A DNA stretch of 64,000 bases from WLWS01 sp965243105 (GCA_965243105.1 CBDEUC010000003.1:2232001-2296000); one strand, 5' to 3'; positions 25,514 to 34,942 are shown, counted from the stretch's first letter. Made by a program: numbers and translations. Notes: generated by a model from the letters alone, not told the origin.

Positions 25514-26146
25514 ATGGACAAAGTTAGCGCGCTGATTAACCTGGCCCAGGATATCCTCGACAAGGTAAAGAACTCTGTCGATATGCTTGGACCACTCTTA
25601 CTGAGAATCTACCTGGTGCCGGTTTTCTGGGTTGCAGGTAATAACAAGTGGAATCCCTTTGACAAGGACAGTTCGCTGGATCCCATTATCCAGTGGTTTG
25701 GCAACCCGGACTGGGGATTGGGCTTACCCCTGCCAGCCCTGAATGCCTACATGGCGTGGGGAGCGGAGTATTTCGGTGCAGTGTGTCTTGCCCTTGGGCT
25801 TGGAGTTCGCTGGATATCGATTCCCCTGATGGTCACCATGATAGTTGCTGCAGTCACCGTACATATTGATAACGGGTGGCAGGCCATACACGATTTGAAA
25901 AGCCCTCATGTTTCAGCAAATGCAGGAGAAGCGCTGGACAGGTTAAGCAGGGCAAAAAGTATTCTCGAAGAACACGGTAATTACAGCTGGCTGACTGAGC
26001 ATGGCAGCATCGTCATGTCGAATAACGGTATCGAGTGGGCAGCGACCTACTTCGTTATGCTTCTCGCCCTGTTTTTCCTTGGCGGTGGTCGCTTTATCAG
26101 CCTTGATTACTGGATCGCAAGGAAATTCAGAAACAGCCAGGGATAA
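25514..26146 (+). CDS. hvfX: DoxX-family membrane protein, HvfX-like
   Basis: The 210-aa protein has four predicted transmembrane helices: about 23-40 (GPLLLRIYLVPVFWVAG), 80-100 (YFGAVCLALGLGVRW), 103-120 (IPLMVTMIVAAVTV) and 175-195 (ATYFVMLLALFFLGGGRF). This is the DoxX topology, with an extra periplasmic stretch of about 55 residues before the last helix. HvfX proteins of this family are found beside EGKCG precursors and are thought to help make or export the copper-binding peptide. An AGGGGAAG site precedes the start. It closes the cluster; argG converges from the other side. Confidence 0.82.
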   Translation: MDKVSALINLAQDILDKVKNSVDMLGPLLLRIYLVPVFWVAGNNKWNPFDKDSSLDPIIQWFGNPDWGLGLPLPALNAYMAWGAEYFGAVCLALGLGVRWISIPLMVTMIVAAVTVHIDNGWQAIHDLKSPHVSANAGEALDRLSRAKSILEEHGNYSWLTEHGSIVMSNNGIEWAATYFVMLLALFFLGGGRFISLDYWIARKFRNSQG

Positions 26147-26163
26147 CGGGGCAAACAGCCCCG
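26147..26163. terminator. Bidirectional hairpin between hvfX and argG
   Basis: CGGGGC-AAACA-GCCCCG is a perfect GC-rich 6-bp stem between two convergent stop codons. CTTATTT follows on the plus side, so it may stop transcription from the RiPP cluster. Confidence 0.55.
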
Positions 26164-26164
26164 C

Positions 26165-27376
26165 TTATTTCCTGTTCTGGACACGCAGGCGCAGTGCGTT
26201 TAGCTTGATAAAACCCTCGGCATCTTTCTGGTTGTAGGCACCTTCATCGTCTTCAAAGGTTGCAATGGCTTCGTCAAACAGGCTGTCTGACTCCGATTTT
26301 CTGCCACATACAGTCACGTTACCCTTGTAAAGCTTTAGTCGAACTACACCGTTAACCCGGGCCTGGGTTTCGTCAATCAGTGCCTGCAAGGCACGTCTCT
26401 CGGGGCTCCACCAGTAACCGTTATAAATCAGTGAAGCATAGCGCGGCATCATTTCATCCTTGAGATGAGTCATTTCGCGATCCAGCGTGAGTGATTCGAT
26501 TGCCCTGTGTGCTTTCAGGAGGATGGTACCACCAGGTGTTTCGTAACAGCCTCTGGATTTCATTCCTACATAGCGATTTTCAACGATGTCGACGCGACCG
26601 ATGCCGTGGCTTCCACCCAGCTCATTCAGCCTGCGCAGTAATTGCCCGGGAGACAGTGCCTCACCGTTGATGGATATAGCATCGCCCTTTTCAAACTGGA
26701 TTTCTATTTCTTCCGCCTCATCAGGTGCGTTTTCAGGTGAAACAGACCAGAGCCACATGTCGTCATTCGGTGCGCACCACGGATCTTCCAGCTCGCCACC
26801 CTCGTAGGAAATATGTAACAGGTTGGCATCCATCGAGTAAGGTGAACCCCCGCCTTTCTTCGCTTCAATAGGGATGTCGTGGTCTGCGGCGTAAGCGAGA
26901 AGCTTTTCCCTTGAATTAAGATCCCATTCACGCCATGGGGCAATAATCTTGATATCCGGATTTAGTGCGTAGGCACCCAGCTCAAACCTGACCTGGTCAT
27001 TACCCTTGCCTGTCGCACCATGCGCGATAGCATCGGCACCGGTGCTTTCCGCAATTTCAATCAGGCGTTTTGTTATTAATGGTCGGGCAATAGATGTTCC
27101 AAGCAGGTATTCACCTTCGTAGATCGTGTTGGCGCGGAACATTGGAAACACGAAATCCCTGACATATTCCTCCACCAGGTCTTCAATGAAGATTTCTTTT
27201 ACGCCCAGCTTTTCTGCTTTTGCACGCGCCGGCTCTACTTCTTCACCCTGGCCGATATCCGCGGTAAATGTGACGACTTCGCAGGAATACTGGTCCTGCA
27301 GCCATTTCAATATGACGCTGGTATCCAGGCCGCCGGAATAGGCCAGTACGACCTTTTTAATATTGGATGAAGACAT
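26165..27376 (-). CDS. argG: Argininosuccinate synthase
   Basis: ArgG joins citrulline and aspartate with ATP to give argininosuccinate, the penultimate step of arginine synthesis. The 403-aa protein begins SSSNIKKVVLAYSGGLDTSVI, whose YSGGLDTS loop binds ATP. GATGKGNDQVRFELG, KKGGSPYSMDANLLH and the segment FVENRYVGMKSRG-like VENRYVGMKSRGCYETPGG follow. The start at 27376 gives the family N-terminus; ten extra codons upstream are open but unlikely. argE and argA are in the same window, 31 kb away, so the arginine genes are scattered here. Confidence 0.96.
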   Translation of the reverse strand: MSSSNIKKVVLAYSGGLDTSVILKWLQDQYSCEVVTFTADIGQGEEVEPARAKAEKLGVKEIFIEDLVEEYVRDFVFPMFRANTIYEGEYLLGTSIARPLITKRLIEIAESTGADAIAHGATGKGNDQVRFELGAYALNPDIKIIAPWREWDLNSREKLLAYAADHDIPIEAKKGGGSPYSMDANLLHISYEGGELEDPWCAPNDDMWLWSVSPENAPDEAEEIEIQFEKGDAISINGEALSPGQLLRRLNELGGSHGIGRVDIVENRYVGMKSRGCYETPGGTILLKAHRAIESLTLDREMTHLKDEMMPRYASLIYNGYWWSPERRALQALIDETQARVNGVVRLKLYKGNVTVCGRKSESDSLFDEAIATFEDDEGAYNQKDAEGFIKLNALRLRVQNRK

Positions 27377-27453
27377 TTTGTACGTGACTGATGTAAAAGG
27401 GCGCACATTGTAACTTCACAACCTGCCAGGGTGAAGTCTTTGTTCCCGCCAGG

Positions 27454-28224
27454 CTATTGCAGGAAGTTATACATTGACTGGTTTACCTGTTCCGGCTGGT
27501 CGGCGTGAAGCCAGTGACCGGCATTGGCAATGTTTTCCAGTCTCGCGCCCGGGAAATAGCTCAATATTTTTTCATGATGCTCGGGGAGGATATAGTTGGA
27601 ATCGGCACCACCCAGGAAAAGGGCGTGATGGTCAAAGCTGCGTTGATTCGAGTACGCCGGAAATCCACCAATGTCCGCAAGTGAATCCCTGATACCAGGT
27701 AAATTAATACGCCAGCGAAATCCCGTGTCTCCCTGCACCAGGTTTTGTAACAGGAAAAGGCGAAGATTGGCTTCGGGAATTGGAACTGCCAGGCGTTCAC
27801 TGGCCTGTTTCCTGCTTTCGAGTGATTCAAGTTCGAGCTCCAGCAGGGCATTGATAATGTCAACGAAATTACCGTGGTAGCTGACGGGGGCGATATCGAG
27901 AACAATCAGTTTTTCAATCGGCACAAGGTTCTCAAGGGCACACGCCATGGCAACTTTTCCACCCATGCTGTGACCAATAATACTCAACGGTTCGGCTTCT
28001 ATCCCGGCAAGCAGCATCGACACATCCTGTGCCATTTCAGGATAGGTCATTGAATCTGCATGCCCGGAGTTGCCATGATTTCTCAGGTCAACAAGGTATA
28101 CCGTATGCGTTTCAGCAAAGTGGCGGGCCATGGCCCGCAGGTTTCGACCTGAGCCAAAAAGGCCGTGCAGGATTACCAGCGGTTTACCCGAGCCCAGTAC
28201 TTCATAATTAAGCTTTACCGTCAT
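27454..28224 (-). CDS. Alpha/beta-fold hydrolase, YbfF-type esterase
   Basis: The 256-aa protein has the alpha/beta hydrolase layout: the oxyanion HGLFGS region, the nucleophile elbow GHSMGGKVAM (Ser near residue 88), an acidic residue in GGADSNYI, and the catalytic His in NAGHWLHADQPE. This resembles the YbfF/EstB esterases, which hydrolyse short acyl esters and acyl-CoA in vitro. There is no signal peptide. It lies 47 nt upstream of argG on the same strand. Confidence 0.87.
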   Translation of the reverse strand: MTVKLNYEVLGSGKPLVILHGLFGSGRNLRAMARHFAETHTVYLVDLRNHGNSGHADSMTYPEMAQDVSMLLAGIEAEPLSIIGHSMGGKVAMACALENLVPIEKLIVLDIAPVSYHGNFVDIINALLELELESLESRKQASERLAVPIPEANLRLFLLQNLVQGDTGFRWRINLPGIRDSLADIGGFPAYSNQRSFDHHALFLGGADSNYILPEHHEKILSYFPGARLENIANAGHWLHADQPEQVNQSMYNFLQ

Positions 28225-28341
28225 GCGCGATTACCAGTTCCAAAGTGCCAGACTTTAGCAAACACGTCGTGCAAAAGTCGAACCACCGGGTGTCGTGGCC
28301 ACTGCCGGAATATGGCGAAAAGTGGCAGACAGCTGTGATTC

Positions 28342-28383
28342 TTGATGAAAATCAATGTAGACTCTCAGTCAACTATGCATAAT
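28342..28383 (+). promoter_or_regulatory. FNR/ANR-dependent promoter of the usp gene
   Basis: TTGATGAAAATCAA (28342-28355) matches the FNR/ANR consensus TTGAT-N4-ATCAA perfectly. A -10 element CATAAT is at 28378-28383, giving a start site near 28390 and an FNR box centred near -41.5, the class II activator position. Low oxygen should switch on the universal stress protein gene that begins at 28419. Confidence 0.8.
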
Positions 28384-28418
28384 GCTAAACATAAACAATT
28401 CAAGCGAGTGATGAGAAA

Positions 28419-28856
28419 ATGAGCGAATTTGACAGCATCCTGGTAGCAACGGATTTTTCAGACATATCCGGAGACGCTTTTACAAAGGCCGTCGGTCTTG
28501 CGAGACAGCTAAATGCTCAGCTTCACATTGTGCATATTGTGCAGATACACCCTGCGAACATGCCGCAAAGTGGCAATGTTAATGTCGATGAGCTGGAAGC
28601 ACTGGAAGAGAAAACTGCCGGTGACAACCTGCAAAAAGTACTGGATGAACAATGCCAGGGCATCGATGTTAAGACCCATATCCTGCACGGCGACCCGGCC
28701 GAGCAGGTTATGCAAACGGCGAAGGAATTTGGCGTAGACATCATTGTCATGGGAACCCATGGCAGGACCGGCTTGAGTCACCTGATCATGGGAAGCGTCG
28801 CCGAGAGCGTGATCAAGAATTCAGCAACCCCGGTACTTTGTGTAAAGTCAGGCTGA
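28419..28856 (+). CDS. Universal stress protein, UspA family
   Basis: The 145-aa single-domain protein has the ATP-binding Usp motif GTHGRTGLSHLIMGSV (G-2X-G-9X-G), followed by AESVIKNSATPVLCVK, which is typical of ATP-binding members. The start ATDFSDISGDAF is also standard. The exact role is unknown; many such proteins aid survival in low oxygen or growth arrest. The FNR/ANR-type promoter upstream supports an oxygen-limitation function. It ends five nt before a convergent NUDIX gene. Confidence 0.92.
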   Translation: MSEFDSILVATDFSDISGDAFTKAVGLARQLNAQLHIVHIVQIHPANMPQSGNVNVDELEALEEKTAGDNLQKVLDEQCQGIDVKTHILHGDPAEQVMQTAKEFGVDIIVMGTHGRTGLSHLIMGSVAESVIKNSATPVLCVKSG

Positions 28857-28867
28857 GTTAATCAGCC
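28851..28867. terminator. Shared hairpin of usp and NUDIX genes
   Basis: GGCTGA-GTTAA-TCAGCC forms a 6-bp stem containing the stop codons of both convergent genes. There is no T tract, so it is only a plausible bidirectional terminator. Confidence 0.45.
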
Positions 28868-29302
28868 CTGCCAGTCTACCCCTGGCCAAATGCCGAGGTA
28901 ATCCAGGTCTTCCACGATCCCATCCATCACGTCGAAGTCATTAAAGCCAGTCGCACCCGTCCACGCAAAGCTGTCATGCTCGTGGTTTAATTGAACCCGG
29001 CCATTGTGCCAGCGATAGTGAAAGAGGTTAATCTCGTAGATCCCGCCATACTTGGTATCTCGTACAGGTCCGAAAGTTTGTAGCAGTGTAGCGTCAAATT
29101 CAGGGCCTATTTCTTCAATCAATTCGCGCCGGGCGCACTGCAGGGGCGATTCGCCCTGTTCGATATGACCGGCTGGGAATCCCCACTGGCCGGGGCCCAG
29201 CGTCGAATCCCGGCTGCGTTTAAGCAGGAGAATTTCAGATTCTGAATTTTCAAGCACATTGATGGAAAACCTGGCCTTTAACGGCGGTCTTGACGAACTC
29301 AT
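28862..29302 (-). CDS. NUDIX hydrolase
   Basis: The 146-aa protein contains a complete Nudix box, GHIEQGESPLQCARRELIEEIG (positions about 45-66), which binds Mg and hydrolyses nucleoside diphosphate derivatives. The surrounding LGPGQWGFPAGHIEQ and DFAW-type features suggest a dNTP, CDP-sugar or coenzyme substrate, but none can be chosen from sequence. It is transcribed alone, 48 nt before the aceF stop. Confidence 0.88.
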   Translation of the reverse strand: MSSSRPPLKARFSINVLENSESEILLLKRSRDSTLGPGQWGFPAGHIEQGESPLQCARRELIEEIGPEFDATLLQTFGPVRDTKYGGIYEINLFHYRWHNGRVQLNHEHDSFAWTGATGFNDFDVMDGIVEDLDYLGIWPGVDWQG

Positions 29303-29350
29303 GATACATAGCTCCAGCGATAGCTTTTGCCAATGTCCGGGCCGGCAAGC

Positions 29351-30661
29351 TTACAGGAGTATATGGCGAATATCGGCCAGCACCGTACCGAGGTAGCGGG
29401 TAAACTCCGCCGCTGCGACACCGTCTATCACTCGGTGATCGTAGGACAGTGAATAGGGGAGAATTAAACGGGGGACGAACTCGCCACCTTCGTATACCGG
29501 TTTCATTTGCGAACGCGATACGCCAAGAATCGCCACCTCGGGTGCGTTAACAATCGGTGTGAAACCGGTACCGCCAATATGTCCAAGGCTGGAAATGGTA
29601 AAACAGCCGCCCTGCATGTCCGATGGTGAGAGCTTTTTATCCCTGGCCCTTTGAGCAAGATCAGCCAGTTCCCGGGCAAGGTCATAAATACCCTTCTGGT
29701 CAGCATCCTTTACCACCGGAACCATCAGGCCCTGGTCAGTATTGACGGCTATACCGATGTGAAAATAGTTTTTCAACACGAGGTTTTCGCCGTCGGAACT
29801 TAGCGATGAATTAAATTCCGGGTATTTTTTCAGGGCTACCACTACTGCCTTGATAAGGAATGTGAGGGGAGTGAGTTTTACTCCTTCCTTGGCCGCGGCG
29901 TCTGCTTTTGATTTTCTGAATTCTTCCAGCTCAGTGATATCTGTTTCATCAAACTGGGTAACATGAGGTACGTTAATCCAGCTGCGATGAAGATTCTGAC
30001 CACCCAGGCGTTTTAACCTGGAAAGGGGTTTTAGTTCTACTGGGCCAAACTTGGAATAATCTACCGGTGGAATTTCAGGAAGGGAAAATCCGCCGGAGCG
30101 ATCAAACACCCTGTCATCGGACATCACCGCCTTGGTAAAAGCCATGACATCTTCCCTGAGGATGCGACCCTTGTTGCCACTGCCTCTTACCAGGCCAAGA
30201 TCAACGCCCAGTTCCCTTGCGAACTTTCGTACAGCTGGACTTGCATGGGCTTTTGAACTATTACTGCTTCCCACCGTCTGCGAACTGGTCGGTGTTTGCG
30301 GTGCGGGGCGTGGTTGCTGTTCTTCCTTTGGCTCGCTGGCTTGCGCTTCTACCGCGGGGGGCGCTTCTTTCTTTTCCTGTTCTACTTCCTGCGCGGCAGG
30401 TTTCTCTTCAACGGCCTCTGCTGGACCTGTTTCTTCAAGGATAGCGATAAGTGCCTTTTCACTGACCTGGTCACCGACACTGACCTTGATTTCCTTGATG
30501 ATCCCTGCGGCCGGGCTTGGAATATCCATGGTCGCCTTGTCACTTTCAAGCGTGATGAGCGTATCGTCAATCGCGACCTCGTCACCCGGTGACACTGCGA
30601 TCTCGATGACGTCGACGCTGTCAAAGTCACCGATATCCGGTAGTAGTATTTCCCTCGCCAT
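29351..30661 (-). CDS. aceF: Pyruvate dehydrogenase complex dihydrolipoamide acetyltransferase (E2)
   Basis: E2 carries the acetyl group from E1 to CoA on a lipoyl arm. The 436-aa protein has one lipoyl domain (residues 1-75; lipoyl Lys in LESDKATMDIPSP, near residue 41). A Pro/Ala/Glu-rich linker (about 80-130) and an E1/E3-binding domain (ASPAVRKFARELGVDLGLV, about 140-175) follow. The catalytic domain ends in SLSYDHRVIDGVAAAEF, where His and Asp are catalytic. Enteric E2 has three lipoyl domains; this has one. It lies 4 nt after aceE, with aceE first. Confidence 0.95.
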   Translation of the reverse strand: MAREILLPDIGDFDSVDVIEIAVSPGDEVAIDDTLITLESDKATMDIPSPAAGIIKEIKVSVGDQVSEKALIAILEETGPAEAVEEKPAAQEVEQEKKEAPPAVEAQASEPKEEQQPRPAPQTPTSSQTVGSSNSSKAHASPAVRKFARELGVDLGLVRGSGNKGRILREDVMAFTKAVMSDDRVFDRSGGFSLPEIPPVDYSKFGPVELKPLSRLKRLGGQNLHRSWINVPHVTQFDETDITELEEFRKSKADAAAKEGVKLTPLTFLIKAVVVALKKYPEFNSSLSSDGENLVLKNYFHIGIAVNTDQGLMVPVVKDADQKGIYDLARELADLAQRARDKKLSPSDMQGGCFTISSLGHIGGTGFTPIVNAPEVAILGVSRSQMKPVYEGGEFVPRLILPYSLSYDHRVIDGVAAAEFTRYLGTVLADIRHILL

Positions 30662-30665
30662 CTTC

Positions 30666-33323
30666 TTACACCGTTACTGGATTTGGTTTATCGCTGTCAA
30701 TTCCGTACTTCTTGATTGCCTCAGAAACTACACTGGCCTCGAGCTGTCCCTCGTCAGCCAGGGCCTTCAATGCCGCAACGCAGATGTAGTAGCGATTGAC
30801 CTCAAAAAATTCCCTTAGTTTTTTACGGGTGTCACTTCGCCCAAAACCATCAGTGCCCAGGACGTGGTAACTTGACTTTACGTAGGGGCGAATCTGGTCA
30901 GCATATATTTTCATGTAGTCGGTGGCGGCGATAACCGGGCCTTTATGATTTTTCAACGACTGTTCAACAAAACTTTCCCTGGCTTTCTTGTCCGGGTGAA
31001 GCATGTTCCAGCGTTCAACATCAAGCCCGTCCCGCCTGAGTTCATTGAAACTGGTGACACTCCAGATATCTGCATCCACGGCAAAATCGTCCTTCAGCAA
31101 ATCAGCGGCTGCAATAACCTCTCGCAAAATAGTCCCTGAACCCAGAAGCTGTACTCGAAGCTTTTTCCTGCCACCTTTCTGAAGCAGGTACATGCCCTTT
31201 AATATCCCTTCTTCAGCGCCCTCGGGCATTTGCGGGTGCTCATAGTTTTCATTCATTACAGACAGGTAGTAATAGATGTCTTCCTGGTCTTCATACATGC
31301 GTTTCAGGCCGTCATGAATGATCACCGCCAATTCAAAGGCGTAGGTCGGGTCATAGGAAATACAGTTGGGAATGGTGGAGGCTGCAATATGACTGTGACC
31401 ATCCTGGTGTTGTAATCCTTCTCCCGCCAGGGTTGTTCGGCCCGCGGTACCACCAAGCAAAAAGCCCCGGGAGCGAAGATCTCCAGCGGCCCAGGCAAGA
31501 TCGCCAATTCTCTGGAAACCAAACATGGAGTAATAAATGTAAAAGGGAATCATTTGCACCCCGTGGTACTTGTAGGCAGTTGCGCCAGCTATCCAGGATG
31601 AAAAAGCACCGGCCTCGTTGATACCTTCTTCCAGTATCTGTCCCTTCTTGTCTTCCCGGTAATACATGACCTGGTCAGAGTCCATGGGTTCATACAGCTG
31701 CCCGACGGAAGAATAGATACCCAGTTGCCTGAACATACCTTCCATGCCAAAGGTTCTTGCCTCGTCCGGTACGATGGGAACCACGTACTTTCCAAAGGCT
31801 TTGTCCTTGATCAGTGCGTTCAGGATTCGTACAAAGGCCATGGTGGTAGAAATTTCCCGGCCCGAAGTGCCCTCCAGCAACTTTTCGTGGATAGATATAT
31901 TCGGAACTTTCGCCTTTGGTGCTTTTGGCCACTTGGAGAGCAGGAATCCGCCGAGTTCTTCACGACGCTCTTTCATGTACTTGATCTCGGGGCTATCCTC
32001 GTCCGGCTTGTAGAATGCGGCCTCGGCAACCTGTTCGTCTGATAGCGGAATGTTGAAGCGATCGCGAAAGGCAAGCAGGGCATCTTCACCCATTTTTTTC
32101 TGTTGGTGAGATATATTCTGGCCTTCCCCGGCTTCACCCATGCCATAACCCTTGACTGTCTTTGCCAGGATTACCGTGGGTTGCCCGGTATGTTTTACTG
32201 CCTGCGCATATGCAGCGTAAACCTTGTGAGGGTCATGTCCGCCACGGTTCAAGCGCCAGATATCATCGTCAGACATGTTTGCCACGAGCGCTTTTAATTC
32301 AGGGTACTTGCCGAAAAAATGCTCACGCACGTAGGCACCGTCCTTGGCCTTGTAGGCCTGGTACTCACCATCAACGGCTTCTTCCATGCGCTTGTACAGT
32401 AAACCGTGAGTATCACGAGCAATCAGTGGATCCCAGTATGAACCCCATATAACCTTGATAACATTCCAACCCGCGCCTCTAAAATCAGCCTCCAGCTCCT
32501 GGATGATCTTGCCATTTCCCCTTACCGGTCCGTCGAGTCTTTGCAGGTTGCAGTTAACGACAAATATCAGGTTGTCGAGCTTCTCCCGTGCAGCCATTCC
32601 GATAGCACCCATGGATTCGGGCTCATCCATTTCGCCATCGCCCATGAATGCCCAGACTTTTCGGTCATCATTGGGAATCAACTCCCGGTGCTGCAGGTAG
32701 CGCATAAACCGCGCCTGGTAGATCGCCATCAACGGCCCAAGGCCCATGGATACCGTGGGAAACTGCCAGAAGTCAGGCATTAGCCAGGGATGCGGGTAGG
32801 ACGACAGGCCATCTCCATCTACCTCCTGTCGAAAACGCCCGAGCTGGTCTTCGTTCAGGAGTCCATACATGTATGCCCTTGCGTAGATACCAGGTGCTGA
32901 ATGCCCCTGGATAAATACGAGATCACCGCCGTGGTCTTCCGTCGCGGCGCGAAAAAAGTGATTGAAACCGACGTCATAAAGAGTGGCGGACGACGCAAAG
33001 CTTGAAATATGGCCACCGAGTTCTGTACTCAGGCGGTTGGCTTTCACCACCATGGCCATTGCATTCCACCTGACCAGTGAACGAATGCGCCACTCCATTC
33101 CCGGATCACCGGGCGATCTTTCTTCCTTGGAAGGAGGAATGGTATTCAGGTAAGCGGTATTGGCAGAATAGGGGAGATAGGCACCGGCCTTGCGTGCCTG
33201 GGCGATCAGTTTCTCCAGCAGGAAATGCGCCCTTTCCACACCTTCCTTTTCCAGCACTGAGTCAAGGGATTCGAGCCACTCCTGTGTTTCCAGCTCATCG
33301 ATATCGTTATTTTGGCTTGCCAT
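30666..33323 (-). CDS. aceE: Pyruvate dehydrogenase E1 component, homodimeric
   Basis: E1 decarboxylates pyruvate with thiamine diphosphate and passes the acetyl group to E2. The protein is about 885 aa, as in E. coli AceE. The ThDP motif is GDGEMDEPES; GHSAPGIYARAYMYG and GGTAGRTTLAGEGLQHQDGHSH are also diagnostic. The start at 33323 (MASQNNDIDELETQEWLESL) aligns with E. coli; four extra codons are open upstream. lpd, the third subunit gene, is not in the window. The 95 bp to the divergent peptidase gene should contain the promoters. Confidence 0.96.
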   Translation of the reverse strand: MASQNNDIDELETQEWLESLDSVLEKEGVERAHFLLEKLIAQARKAGAYLPYSANTAYLNTIPPSKEERSPGDPGMEWRIRSLVRWNAMAMVVKANRLSTELGGHISSFASSATLYDVGFNHFFRAATEDHGGDLVFIQGHSAPGIYARAYMYGLLNEDQLGRFRQEVDGDGLSSYPHPWLMPDFWQFPTVSMGLGPLMAIYQARFMRYLQHRELIPNDDRKVWAFMGDGEMDEPESMGAIGMAAREKLDNLIFVVNCNLQRLDGPVRGNGKIIQELEADFRGAGWNVIKVIWGSYWDPLIARDTHGLLYKRMEEAVDGEYQAYKAKDGAYVREHFFGKYPELKALVANMSDDDIWRLNRGGHDPHKVYAAYAQAVKHTGQPTVILAKTVKGYGMGEAGEGQNISHQQKKMGEDALLAFRDRFNIPLSDEQVAEAAFYKPDEDSPEIKYMKERREELGGFLLSKWPKAPKAKVPNISIHEKLLEGTSGREISTTMAFVRILNALIKDKAFGKYVVPIVPDEARTFGMEGMFRQLGIYSSVGQLYEPMDSDQVMYYREDKKGQILEEGINEAGAFSSWIAGATAYKYHGVQMIPFYIYYSMFGFQRIGDLAWAAGDLRSRGFLLGGTAGRTTLAGEGLQHQDGHSHIAASTIPNCISYDPTYAFELAVIIHDGLKRMYEDQEDIYYYLSVMNENYEHPQMPEGAEEGILKGMYLLQKGGRKKLRVQLLGSGTILREVIAAADLLKDDFAVDADIWSVTSFNELRRDGLDVERWNMLHPDKKARESFVEQSLKNHKGPVIAATDYMKIYADQIRPYVKSSYHVLGTDGFGRSDTRKKLREFFEVNRYYICVAALKALADEGQLEASVVSEAIKKYGIDSDKPNPVTV

Positions 33324-33418
33324 CTTTTCTACCATGACGTGATTACAATAAAATAGCCTTGAGCTAAGATAGGATTCAAAGCATCTCCTGGCGTAATTCT
33401 AACAGATAAAGGTTCCCT

Positions 33419-34942
33419 ATGAAGGTAACAAAAACCAATAACTCAATGATTTATTCTAATATCAAGCTGGTCCAGAACGAAAAAATGCCCGGCAAAGGCA
33501 CACTGGATTCTTATAGCCATCTCGTTCTTTTACATGGACCGGCACTTGCAAAAACCCGCTTTCCCTATGCGGACAGGATACTGGCTCGCCGCAAGGTGCT
33601 GGGTCTCAAGCAAAAGGATACGGACGTCGTAGCGCTCGACCTGCCAAACAGGACAGCCACGCACCTTGTCTCTGCATGCCTGCAGGGCGGGGAAAGCGTT
33701 TTTGAACTGTTGAGCCTGGCCAGGAGAATAGTGGCGACACAACTTGATAACGGATGCAGCAAGCTGGCTGTCGCAGTGCTTGGTTTCAGCAATGATGAAG
33801 CTGAAAAATACGTGGAGACTATTGTTGCCGCTGCAGCGTCGGCGTCCGCGCAATTGCCCAGTTTGAAGTCGGAAAAAAAGAAGGACAAAAAAATTCGCAG
33901 GCTTGAAATATTTGGCTGCAAGGTAAATCACGGGTTCAAAAGAACACTGGCAGAGGCCGAGGGAAATGCCATTGCACGTTATCTCAGTATGCTTCCGCCA
34001 AATGAACTCACGCCAGGCATGTACAGGGAAAAACTGGTCGACCTCGCCAGCCAGGAAGGTTGGAAAATTGAGCAATATGACATCAAGAAGCTGAAGGCCA
34101 GGGGCGCGGGTGCTTTTCTTGCGGTAGTACAGGGAAGTTCTGAGAATGATGCAGCCATCGTGCGCCTTTGCTACAGCCCTGCAGGAGGAAAAGGCAAGAA
34201 AAAAATCAGCCTGGTAGGTAAGGGAATTTGCTATGACACCGGTGGCACCAACCTTAAGCCTGCAAATTACATGTTCGGCATGCATGAAGATATGCAGGGT
34301 AGTTCGGTTGCGCTGGGCTGCATGCTCGCCCTGGCACGATTACAGGTAGACTTTGAGGTGGAATGCTGGCTGGCCCTGGCGATGAATCATATTGGTCCAC
34401 TCGCCTATAAGCCAAATGATGTTGTGACAGCGGCGAATGGTAAAACCATAGAAGTTGTGCACACAGACGCAGAAGGCAGGATGGTACTGGCTGATACGCT
34501 TGTTTTTGCATCCAGGGAAAAACCTTCGCTGATCATGGATTTTGCAACCCTGACAGGGGCCTGCGTTTACTCTATAGGGACGGCATACAGCGGTGTTTTC
34601 AGCAACCGGGAATCATTCCACAGTGCATTAATCGAAGCGGGAAAAGACAGCGGTGAACGCGTCTGGCCATTTCCCCAGGACGAGGATTACGACAAGGCAA
34701 TAAAAAGCGATATTGCCGATGTAAAACAGTGCTCACTGGAAGGGGGGGTAGATCACATCCTCGCGGCAAGGTTTTTACAGAAGTTTGTCGAGAACGACAC
34801 GCCCTGGGTTCACGTGGATCTATCTGCCAGTAATCGAAAGGGAGGCCTTGCCCACATAGCCAGTGATTCAACAGGTTTTGGTGTTCGTTTTACGCTGAAT
34901 TTCCTGCTGGACAAAAAAATGCCGTCGCCCGGGGGAGGGTAG
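33419..34942 (+). CDS. M17 leucyl aminopeptidase family protein
   Basis: The 507-aa protein is a cytosolic zinc aminopeptidase of family M17. The catalytic domain has the metal-binding segments GKGICYDTGGTNLKPANYM (Lys and Asp ligands), GMHEDMQGSSVAL and the signature VHTDAEGRMVLADTL (normally NTDAEGR, so Asn is replaced by His). The N-terminal macro-like domain is about residues 1-170, with a Lys-rich linker (KSEKKKDKK). The last residues KMPSPGGG also encode a minus-strand terminator. It resembles the second, PepB-like group more than classic PepA, but the substrate cannot be told. Confidence 0.9.
   Translation: MKVTKTNNSMIYSNIKLVQNEKMPGKGTLDSYSHLVLLHGPALAKTRFPYADRILARRKVLGLKQKDTDVVALDLPNRTATHLVSACLQGGESVFELLSLARRIVATQLDNGCSKLAVAVLGFSNDEAEKYVETIVAAAASASAQLPSLKSEKKKDKKIRRLEIFGCKVNHGFKRTLAEAEGNAIARYLSMLPPNELTPGMYREKLVDLASQEGWKIEQYDIKKLKARGAGAFLAVVQGSSENDAAIVRLCYSPAGGKGKKKISLVGKGICYDTGGTNLKPANYMFGMHEDMQGSSVALGCMLALARLQVDFEVECWLALAMNHIGPLAYKPNDVVTAANGKTIEVVHTDAEGRMVLADTLVFASREKPSLIMDFATLTGACVYSIGTAYSGVFSNRESFHSALIEAGKDSGERVWPFPQDEDYDKAIKSDIADVKQCSLEGGVDHILAARFLQKFVENDTPWVHVDLSASNRKGGLAHIASDSTGFGVRFTLNFLLDKKMPSPGGG

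Noticed and set aside
30132..30818. 228-codon plus-strand frame opposite aceF
   Set aside because: It is the antisense of the lipoyl and linker domains and has no family features.
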